A program made the translations under genes and the position numbers. From NCBI GenBank assembly GCA_004335635.1, contig QAXH01006332.1, positions 8,176 through 22,159 on the forward strand: DNA of 13,984 nucleotides. Reading direction: 5' to 3'. Shown one piece after another: positions 1 through 9,200 of this stretch (positions are counted from its first letter, which is position 1; every line of letters begins with the position of its first letter). This DNA is from Chloromonas sp. AAM2 (Eukaryota; Chlorophyta; Chlorophyceae; Chlamydomonadales; Chlamydomonadaceae). The notes beneath the pieces are model-generated. The model was not told the origin of the DNA, did not search any database, and saw nothing but the letters and a program-made list of their open reading frames with translations.

Positions 1-1217
1 AAGGCAAGTTTGTAAATTCGAAGTAGTAACTGCCCTAGAAGTGCCAATTTTTTCTAGCATCAACTTTTCAGCGTGGAGGATCTATGAACAATGGATTCAA
101 ACAATGGAACACAGTGGGCATAGACACACACCTGTGACACGTCCACACCCATTTGCAACTACAACACCCATCACTACCACATGTTCCAGTGGCATTGATA
201 GGAATTGTCCCAGAACTGGCAAACTTCTTTTTTTTGACTGCATGTGACAATATCTGAAGTTCGTAATGCAAAGTCCTGCTCAGTGAGCTCACACCATGAT
301 CCTGGGCGCAGACACGCTATGGAGCTAGTCTGGGGCAGGTCACTCAGCTGGCATTGCATGAGCCTGCCCATTTCAAGGCCATGAGGTCCGGCATGCAACA
401 ATACTGGTGGGTCGAGAAGCTGGCAATTGCTTGAGCCTGCCTACCCAACGGCCCAGCTCAATCTATGCGGCGTGGTCTGTCGTGGCCACGGACAGTGCGT
501 GTTGCATGTGTATGCATTGGCACTCTCACTTCAGTTGGAAAAACTAATGCACTGCCAGTAGGATAGCCACCTGGGCAGCCAGAAAGAACCTGTACTCAGT
601 CACTGAGTGTCCAAAGTCGGAGACTATCCAACATCGCAGTTATCCGCATGGATATCTTGCAGTATATGTGCATGTGCCTCGGCTGCAACTGACCGATGTG
701 CTTGATTCCGCACTCATGAGGGTTGGATACCCTCCCTTCTTCGAGAGGCAATCAGAACCGCATGACAACCCTTTTCTAGCGAACTTGGCCGGCACTGCAC
801 TCTTGCAGCATGTCACAGGACAAGTTACACGACGTACAACCAAAACTTGCATCAGCATGTATCAACAGCACAGTTGGCAAGTAAATGGCTAAGCCCTGGC
901 AAACTCAACTTGATCTGAATGTGTCATATGTTCTCAAGTGCTATGCTCTCACGGCCTATGTACAGCTCAACGCGTTCCAGTACTGTACTGTCCAGATGGC
1001 TGCACTGCATGCTTCATATGCCAACAAAATGCTTCACATCCATTCATTCCATTCATTGGGTGTTAAGTCAACTGATCGGCCTAGCGATTGTATGCGTGGT
1101 CGTCGCCCATGCCAGCACCGCGATTCAACTTGAATTGTACGCTCCGGATCAAATCGTGCGGCAGCCAGGTCCACTCGGCACCAAGTGCATAGTCTGTCCC
1201 AAATGCAGCTGTCCACC
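1..1217. other. Left flank: no supported gene
   Basis: Apart from the repeat copy at 203-227 and a weakly similar stretch at about 31-56, I see no gene. It lies beyond the stop codon of the minus-strand gene and should contain that gene's 3' untranslated region. A TGTAA-type polyadenylation motif (the usual chlorophyte signal) is not found close to the stop; the nearest I noticed (TTACA on plus, about 827) is roughly 390 bases away. Confidence 0.4.
203..227 (+). repeat. Dispersed 25-base repeat, copy 1
   Basis: Begins AATTGTCCCAGAACTGGC and ends AAACTTC. It shares these 25 bases with copies at 11454-11478 (minus) and 13168-13192 (plus). With the plus-strand copy 3 the match extends about seven bases further, through a T run. 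The reading frame that would give LSQNWQTS is closed by stops just upstream, so this copy is not coding. Confidence 0.85.
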
Positions 1218-1661
1218 TCAGTCCATCTTGGCATCTGCCAAGTCCACATGCACGTATGAACTGTCCCTGCTCATTCCACCAACAGCAACGCTTCCCTCTT
1301 GGGTGGCGCTGCAGGCCCCGCTGCCATTCTGATTGACCGCTGATGATGGGCTGTGCAAAAGATCAGAAGCAGCCTGCTCAGGCATGCCGTTGTCAACTTT
1401 GCTGACAACCTGCTGTTGGGTGATCGGAGATGTAGCAGCAAGTCCCACTATTGGCATGCCGGCGGTCTGACCATTAGCAGCAGCAGTAGTGGGCTCGTCA
1501 TTGGTGCTGCCATTCCTGCTGCCTGTTGCAGTAAGCTCTGCAGCTGGTGGCATGGCTTGTGTCTGACCGCCATCAGCAGCAGCAGGTGGCATGGCTTCGG
1601 TCTGACCATCAGCAGCACCAGCAGCTGGCATGGCTTCGGTCTGATCATCATCATCATCATT

Positions 1662-1694
<33 letters not shown>

Positions 1695-4600
1695 GGGGTC
1701 GCCATTGGTGCTGTCATTGCTGCCGCCAGCAGTCCCTTCAGCTGTAGCTACTGGCATGCTGCCACACTCCTCAGTGGCAGCAGCAGCAGCAGCAGTGGGG
1801 TCGCCATTGGTGCTGTCATTGCTGCCGCCAGCAGTCCCTTCAGCTGTAGCTACTGGCATGCTGCCACACTCCTCAGTGGCAGCAGCAGCAGCAGCAGCAG
1901 GTGGCCTGCTGGTGTCGCCCTTAGTGTAGCTAGCAAGTTCTTCTTGTAATGCACTCGTACCATGGTCAGGAACCTTGTCAGCATCTGGCTTGGCATTGGC
2001 TGGAATGCCGGCAGTGTGATTAGCAGCAGCAGTGAGATCGTCATTAGTGCCGCAGTCACCACTGCCAGTCGCCCCCTGTGCTGCAACCATGCGCCCATCA
2101 GTCGCAGCACTACCAGTGTTGATGCACGGCCACCTCTGCGGCTGCTCTCCGCGAGCAGGCCCAGCACAGCCTGCCGCTGAGCTGCTCATGCAACCATCTG
2201 CCTTCTGGCTGTTGAGAACAGTCCCGAACGTTGCTACAGCGGCACTAGGTGAGGCTGACGTGCGGAGCGGTGTGTCGTGGGGTGGCTCAGCCAGCTGCCT
2301 GGGGCTCGCCTCTGCTGAGCCTCTCCTGACAGGGGATGTGTTGTAGAAGTTTTGCGTAGCAAGAGGCAATCGTGGCACAGCATTGCTGGCACCACGGCTT
2401 GGCTCACCCGGGGTTGGCTTGGGCTTGAGCACAGGACGAGTACTGTCAACAGAAACAGGTGCTGGGCTTGGGGTTGCTGACACACTGCAGGGCACAAGGG
2501 CCACCACCTGTGCCTTGACAAGCACGCCTGAGCTACTGCTGTGCTCTGCAGTGTCGTACTGCAGGCTGGGCCGCATACACGCCAACACCACCGCCCTGCA
2601 CGAGCCAAGCAGACAGAACACGTACTTCTCACGGCAAACATCTCTTCCAGTGAAGCATCACTCAACTGTTCAGGCAACCATCCTGACCTGACCTAAGTAC
2701 AAGCCACTCATGCATCCTGCAGAACGGATTGCCCTCTGTCGTCAATCATGCCATGCTGACGAGTTGCATACTGCACCAGTTGCACCAGTATTGCACAAGC
2801 CACTCTGTGTAGCAAGAGCCATATCATATACTCTTGCAGATCTCTTACCTGTCCATACATATGATCAGGCTGTCAAACTGCGTACTGTATAAGTTGCACA
2901 AACCTCACCGCTTCAGCCTTGTGACAGGCACTTCCTTAACAGGCGGCTCCATGGTGTCTGGGTCCCAGTCCCGTCCCGCGTGTGGCCCGCACACCACACC
3001 ACAGCGCGGCACACTGCACTGAAGGCTGCGGCACAGGAGGATGACCTGCACACCAACACGCATTTGCTGAATTGCATGGCACCGACAAATTACGCACAGC
3101 TTGGCATGGGCATGGTCAGCGTACAGTTGCCAACAGTTGTGGCCAACACATCACGTACAGCGTGTGCTTGGCATGGTCAGCAGGTTGTATGTCTCGCCGT
3201 AAAAAGTCAGCAAACTGTCGTACCTGCAGTGCTGTGCATGCCAGTGGCAGCAGCCGCTCGTACAGGTTTTCTGCCTGCGCCTCAGTGAGCTGCAGGCCAC
3301 CCTCAAGTTCATACACCATGTTGTCGTGCGCGGCATTCAGACTGCACTCCAGTTCTGTAGTTGGCTGAGCTCTGTGCCTAGAACGGTATCGCTCGCCTGC
3401 CAGGTAGACAGATCTGCTGACCTCTGACTGAAGCTGCTGCAATGCAAATGCAACCTGAGCATGTTCTTCTGACGGAAGCAACTGCTCAACAGAACTGGCA
3501 ACGGCTGCCTTATCCCATGTGATGGTATGCTTTGGGATGGCCTGCCCAGCACTGGTCAAGGCTGCCTGCATGAGAGCTTGCTGCAGCAGCGCACGTTTGG
3601 AGTCTGCGTTTTTCATGACATCAGGCAGCGTTTTCTTGATCTGCCAAAGCTGTGGCACGTGCTTGGAAATAAACACGTCTGCTCCCTTGATGATTAGTTT
3701 TCCAGGCCTGCTTAGGACATCTGCCAGCTTCTCAGCTCGCAAAGCCAGGTCGTTCAGCAGGGCAGACTGCTCCATGGCGCCAAATCCGATCTCAAAGCCA
3801 ACGACCGGTGTGGGTTGGGAGTCAGACGATGCGGCAGCGGAGGCAGGCATGCAGTCCTGCAGAACAGTGCACCAGCAAGACAAACAAAGCATGATTGGCA
3901 GGCTGGAGCATGGCAGACTACGGAACAGGCTGCCTAGGATAACATCAAAACAAGCGCCAAACCAGGCCAGTAAAGCAGGCTAGTTAAACAGAACAGACAG
4001 CAAAGCAGAAGCAGGTTTGGACAGCAGGACTCACAATGTGTGCCCCAGCTCAAGCACAAGGGGCTGGAGGCAACACGTTCCAGCATACCAGAAGACTCAA
4101 ACCGCAGAACACAGAGGTCGCACTGTCAGAATAAAGCCTTCAACCCGTCCGAGCCCCTCATTTCACTTTGTATGCCTCCAGCTCCCTCTCAGCCCGCTCT
4201 GCCTGCTGGTTGGCCTCTGACAGTCGCTCCTCAAGCAACTGAACCTCCTGCTGCACCTGCCGCTCACGCTGTGCTGCCTGCATGCATCGTCAGCCACATA
4301 CCCTATAAGGGCCATTCTTGTGCTGTCCGGCCGTTCGACTTGTTGTGTCATGATTGTTTGCCTGCTATGTGTAGGCCAGCTACCCTCACACAGTCCTGAT
4401 TTGAATGTGGCAGCAATCATACAACAAGTTCAATTATCTGCACGTTGTCCTTCGTCAGTACAAATGCAGACGCAAGTACGGAACATGGCTTGCCTGTGAC
4501 ATTGGCTGATAACTCACGTGCTGATTGTCGCTCCTGAGCGCCTTCACCTGCTGCTCCCTCTCGTGCAATTCCCTGCTCAGACACGCGACCGATGCCTCCT

Positions 4601-6042
4601 GAGCTTGCAGCTGCTTGGCGAGTCGCGCGGCCTGCATACAAGCAAGAAGCAGGAGGCACATTGGATATCGACGCCTTTTGTTTGATTACAACCAGTCTAA
4701 GCGGCTCCTGTCACAAGCAGCCAGCCCGGTGCGTAATTCCGGAACAGCAACCAAAGCCAGTGATTAGCATGTAATACAGTCCGATGTATACATGGGTAAT
4801 GCTGGATGATCAAGAACGCTGGCCGTGACTGAGAGGTCGTGGTACTAGCTAATGTACAGCAGCAGCTTATAGCGGCAGATGAGCCAGGTGCAAGGTGCCC
4901 TCGATCACAAGGAAATTTTGACCACCACACTGGGAATGCTGTTTAGTGAGCATTCCTGACACTGTCTAGCTGCTCAGCCTGTACTTGCCTCTTGATATTG
5001 ACAAGTTGTAGGCCTAGCCGCTCTGACGTCGTTGGACATGCCCTGCACCACATGTGCCAGCTGCGCAAGCTGCTCTTTCAATTGCACACCAAACTGATTG
5101 ATCTGCTCCCCCTGCTGCTGCAGCTGCACCGCCTGTGCATGTACGGTCGCTTGAGATCTGTCAAGGGCCGCCTCAAGGGTGGCGATGCGGTCCAGCTTCT
5201 CGTCCCGCCAGCCCAGCGCGAGGCACCTGATCCACACGTCAAAGTAGGCCACAAGATGACCGGCGCAAGCTGTGGGGGTGATGCTCCGGCTATGCATCGT
5301 TGTTGCTTACGAACGAGGCATGTTGTTCGAGTCTCCCTACGCCTTCCTTCTACGTCTACCCTACCATGCCGATCCATCATCCAGCATGGTTAGCCTACTT
5401 CTGTGTGTGCCCATCTTAAACATGAAATCTCTGCTGCGCTGAGTCATGCCTGTTGCATAGCCAATACAGCGCTCACAGTGATGAAACCGGTGTGAGTTGC
5501 ACATGTGCTATACGCTGGCAGTGCGACGGACAACCAGCAGGCGTACCAGGTCCACAACCTGTGGCAAGCCTGCCAAACCCAGTCTCCCAGCCTGACGAGC
5601 AGGTGCAGTGGGTTCCAGTTCGGCCAAGCAACGTGTAATGCATCAGCCCGTGTGAACTGATGACCCCTGCATCTGTCCACCTGTGCACAAGTTAGAACCC
5701 CAACAAGTCTGACGAAAGGCAACCAACTGTGGGCCTGACTAATCTAAGGCTATTCATAACGCATGAGGTACGGCTGCTTACCTGCTGGCAAGGTAAATCA
5801 ACTGGCGCAGACCCATCGTCATCGTCAAGCGAGTGCGGTTGCAAGGCCGTTGACTCATCGGCAATAGTCGGGGCGGCCAGCAAGCGCCGTTCGTCTCCGT
5901 GCTCCGGCGGGGCGTCCATCCCAGTTTCCTGTGCATGATGCATCGCACGACGCACTCGCAAAATCCCGCGCATCATGGTTTTCTGCTGGTATTGAGTGGT
6001 CGTGCGTGTACGTAACGAAGGAGACGACAAACAGGCGTTCAT
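1218..6042 (-). CDS. Coiled-coil protein with low-complexity tail, 8 exons, family unknown
   Basis: Proposed exons in transcript order: 6042-5782, 5680-5547, 5226-4989, 4631-4518, 4277-4167, 3856-3224, 3045-2909, 2595-1218. They total 3006 bases, all phases agree, and they encode 1001 residues plus TGA. I do not recognise a family. Visible parts: an acidic N-terminus with a DDDD run (exon 1); a Trp-rich amphipathic segment, about residues 106-138 (WPNWNPL to CLALGW), possibly membrane-associated; Gln/Glu/Leu-rich coiled coils at about 139-286, including two phase-0 exons of 38 and 37 codons that both begin Ala-Ala; a helical domain at 287-497; and a 458-residue low-complexity tail rich in Ala, Thr, Gly and Asp. 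ATG 6042 is the first in-frame ATG after an upstream stop; Met at 5976, 5973 and in exon-1 MDAPPEHG are alternatives. The exon 6/7 link is the weakest. Reading through 3224 reaches a stop at 3116, and exon 7 contains ACCATGG at 2952, so two tandem genes are possible. Exon 7 could also begin at 3018. Confidence 0.6.
1559..1643. repeat. Degenerate DGQTEAMPPAA repeats
   Basis: On the minus strand this part of the last coding exon encodes three imperfect copies of a motif of about 12 residues: QTEAMPAAGAADG, QTEAMPPAAADG, QTQAMPPAAEL. They lie just after the poly-Asp run. With the 102-base repeat they show that the tail has grown by local duplication. No known binding motif is recognised. Confidence 0.75.
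1644..1693. repeat. ATC and AGC trinucleotide runs (poly-Asp, poly-Ala)
   Basis: An ATC run at 1644-1660 is followed by an AGC/CAG run at 1662-1693. On the coding (minus) strand they give a poly-alanine stretch and then NDDDDDQ. On the plus strand the CAG run would read as serine, which accounts for the long but spurious plus-strand open frame here. The tract is likely length-variable between strains. Confidence 0.85.
1693..1896. repeat. Two exact 102-base tandem copies inside the coiled-coil gene
   Basis: Copy 1 is 1693-1794 and copy 2 is 1795-1896; by eye they are identical over all 102 bases. The period is 34 codons, so the reading frame is kept. Each copy encodes TEECGSMPVATAEG, then GGSNDSTNGDPT and an alanine run (about residues 776-844 of the proposed protein). 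Identity at silent sites points to a recent event or to homogenisation. Confidence 0.92.
4632..4988 (-). other. GC-AG intron 3 of the coiled-coil gene
   Basis: The exon ends CAAGAG and the intron begins GCAAGT, a perfect GC-donor match; the acceptor is TATGCAG. Phase 0 on both sides joins two coiled-coil segments (YQE to AARLAKQ). An upstream GT donor in GACGTCAGA would also keep phase but is much weaker. Confidence 0.55.
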
Positions 6043-6216
6043 TTCTGTCAAGCGGAGACGCAGACGCGGGCGTGTCACAGTTCATCAACATCAGCGAGTG
6101 TGTGTGACGTCACGCCGTTGCACGGGTACATGTTCCCATTTCCGTGAGGAACCCAGGGCATCAATCGCCTCATATTCGTTTAATATCTGGTGTCGGTTCG
6201 CAAGCATTCATTCGAC
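6043..6216. promoter_or_regulatory. Short divergent (bidirectional) promoter region
   Basis: Only 174 bases separate the two divergent start codons, so both promoters and both 5' leaders must lie here or overlap the genes. The clearest element is the CRE-type palindrome at 6105-6112. An AT-rich stretch at about 6169-6188 lies 30 to 50 bases before the + strand ATG, but I see no convincing TATA box. That the gap acts as a promoter is inferred from gene layout. Confidence 0.6.
6105..6112. promoter_or_regulatory. TGACGTCA palindrome (CRE/ATF-type bZIP site)
   Basis: A perfect 8-base palindrome identical to the consensus cAMP-response-element site bound by CREB/ATF and related bZIP dimers. It lies 62 bases from the minus-strand ATG and 104 bases from the plus-strand ATG. 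Being symmetric, it could serve both genes. Presence of the site is seen; binding is inferred. Confidence 0.5.
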
Positions 6217-9200
6217 ATGCATGCCGCACGCCGTCCGGATGGTGCGGTGCAAGCCCCGCAGAGAGGTCGTACAGTGGCACTGGATATCGGCACGCATGGC
6301 AGCGGGTGTGGAGTTAGAAAAGTCAAGCCCTGCATCAAGCCCGGTCGCAATGATGCACCACACCTTTCCGAACCCGTCAAGATGATCGAGGACTGGCCGG
6401 AACAGCCGACGAGATATCCAAAGTCGCGCTCAGCTGTGCTGTACAAGGACAGGCGAGTCCACGACGTCTGAAATTGTGTTGTCAATCCATGACGTGTCGT
6501 GTAGGGTTTGAATCCATTGTTGACAGCTTTCCCAACGTCGGTAACCAACATGAGTTTACAGCTAGCATGGCTGCGCAGAACGCCAGTGGCTTGGGGCTGG
6601 GAGGCCTACAGCAAGTTGTCAAAGTTGACTCCTGATGAACAAGATGCCTACCGACTGGTTGAAGACTTCAAGCTGGCATTGGAGGACAAGGAAATGGCTG
6701 GGAATTTGAGGGCCATGGGCCTCAGTCCAGAGCAGGTGAAGGGTGATGTGCATGGCAGAGTTTTGGGCCACCAGCTCATGTACTAGTGTAGATAGTGCGA
6801 GCACAGCAAAGCCACGCACCGTCTTTCAGCAGTCCACACCACGTGTTCAAAGTCAAGAAGAGGAACCTGGTCTTTCCTCTTTGACGTACTTTGGTCATTA
6901 TCATTGGTCCAGTACCGCTGTCCATCATGACTACTGATCACCACACTGGTACTTGATAGCGCTCGCTTTGATCCATTCCCACTGTAGTGTGCATGCGTTA
7001 GTGGTTGCATGAGCACACTTTGTCGTGAACAGGTGTGAGCACTGCTGATAAGATGCTTTTACAATGTGAACGCAGGTTATGACGGACTACCTGAAGCCGT
7101 TCACTGTGTACATAAAGAAACAGCTGCGGGCAGGAGGCATGGCGCCGGAGGAGTTGGACAACATTCAGTGGTACGTGCTGTGCCCAGTCGTCAGTGTGCT
7201 ACTGATAACATATCACGTCAGGGCGTCCAGCGTTTTGTGCCTTTCGTGGTTTTGTGGGATGATGTGCCATTGGACGCCTAGGCACACTTGACCAGGGATT
7301 TATGGAGAGGCCGAACCTGCTATCTCATGATATGCTACAACTAGTCCCGCAGATTGTCAACGGCCATATTTGTGTTGCAACTTGTGTGATCTGCCTAGGC
7401 GAGCGTTTGCGTCCCGAGCGCTGGGTTTGAATGCTGCTTGTGCAGGGTTTTGAGCGTGCCTCCTGTGTGGTCCGAGGAAAGCAAGGCGTTGATGCGGCGT
7501 GCAGCCTTCCGTGCGGGCATCACTCGCCAGCGTGATGACCCAGCGCTCATGTTTGTGTCGGAGCCAGAGGCGGCGGCACTGCATGCGATGGAAACGAACG
7601 CGCCACCGCTTGTACCTGGTATGCGCACGAGATCAGCAGCAAGCGTCCCGTTTGCGCGCTTATTGTCATCTGCCTGTCGGCGTGGAACCTTTACGCGTGA
7701 CCTTCTTTATTGTTTCATGCCAAGACAAGCCGTTCATCTGAAGAATAGTTGTGAGGCCGCTCAACTACGTAATGAAGTCTTTCTGCTTTGATTCACGCAG
7801 GTATGACGGTGTGTGTGCTCGACGTGGGTGGCGGTACAGCCGACATGACGGTGCATGAGGTTGAGGAGCGGGGCGGGCAGGCGGTGCTGGCGGAAATGTT
7901 GTTCACCGTGGGCGCGCTGTGTGGGGGTGCACGTGTCGACCAGGCTTTCAGGTACGAAACCGTGCAACTCTGTACGCTCCTCAGCCTCAAGGCCCCGTAC
8001 CAGACACTTGCGTACGACCAGTCGCAGCACTGCTCAGCTGACATGAGCATAATTTCAAGAATTCTGAAGCCAGGGGGTTGGCCCTGACTGCTGGTGTCCT
8101 TACTCAGGCAGACCGGCGTCCTCTTTCTTGGCCTGCTTGCAAGGCTGGTGGTGGACAACCAAACACTGGAGTCTACAGCCAGCCCTGCGCAACTTACCTG
8201 GTCTACTGGCCCTGGCTGCTGACACACAATGCCGTGTGATGTGCCACCACAGGTCCTTGTACCGTGAGCGGGTGGGCGCAGAGGCGTATGACCAGTGGGT
8301 GCAGGAGCACAAGGCTGAGGCCCTGCAGGTCAACGAAAAGTGAGCCGAGAGATGCAACCAGTCACCTTCGCTTTCTGTCCTGTTGGCTGTTTGCTCTTCT
8401 TGGCTCCTGGTAGGCGCGCACACCTGTCTGATGTGGCTGTTGGCTGGAAGATTGAAGCAAGCAGTCTTCAGCGCTGCAAAGGTCGTCATCAAGCATTTGT
8501 TGCAGCTCATCACCAAACCTGGACATGCAGTGAGAGCATACGTCTGCATCTCGTGGTTGCAGTCAACCACAATGCATTTGCACCTGCTTTCAACAGGTGG
8601 CTGGCCTTGAAACACAGCTGGAGTTCTGACAGCTCACAGCTCGCAGCGCTTGATCTGGATGATGCCGTTCACGATTTGATGGTGCACAGGTAATAGAACC
8701 AATTCAAGTTCGCCCAATGTCCCGCCCGCCTTGCTTGACAGCACATTAACTGGATACATTGTGTGTTAATCATAATGTGGTGAGGTCTCGTTATCTATCA
8801 AGACGTGTGGCTTGCTAGCGTTTGCACTTGGTGCATGGGGGCAAAATCAATCGTACTTGTGACGTCTTCTGCCTGTTAGGACGTTCCGTCCACAATACAT
8901 AGCAGGTTGGGATACAGATGATAAGGTTCAGCCCGCCAGGTGCAACTTGGAAGGCTGTATTTCTCTGCCTGCTTCCAGGGTGTCCCTTGGACTGTTTGCA
9001 GGGTGTTCATCCCTCCACACCTACATGCACGCATGAGCCTCAGCAGCCGCACCAGCCTGGCCATGCAGCAACAGGGCACGGACACAGACGTGCTATTCAG
9101 TGGCAAGGACATGAAGCAGCTATTCGACACATCCATAAACACGATCACTGCAATGGCTCAAGATCATCTACGTCTTCTGCGAGCTCCCTGCTCAGTGGTG

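Noticed and set aside
1037..1060. CATTC-rich microsatellite (CCATTCATTCCATTCATT)
   Set aside because: Too short and irregular to be a meaningful repeat.
919..1332. Plus-strand open frame with a hydrophobic stretch (LIGLAIVCVVVAHASTA) resembling a signal peptide
   Set aside because: It runs into the last exon of the minus-strand gene, its start is weak, no downstream exon follows, and the composition of the rest is not protein-like.
1353..1949. Long plus-strand serine-rich open frame
   Set aside because: It is the opposite strand of the trinucleotide and 102-base repeats in the minus-strand coding exon. CAG-type repeats leave several frames open, so it is a shadow.
5310..5350. GTTCGAGTCT resembling a tRNA T-loop
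   Set aside because: The flanking bases do not form a T stem, and no D-arm or anticodon arm can be placed.
6169..6188. AT-rich CATATTCGTTTAATATC as a TATA box
   Set aside because: It is not a good TATA match, and at about 30 to 50 bases before the ATG it would leave almost no 5' leader.
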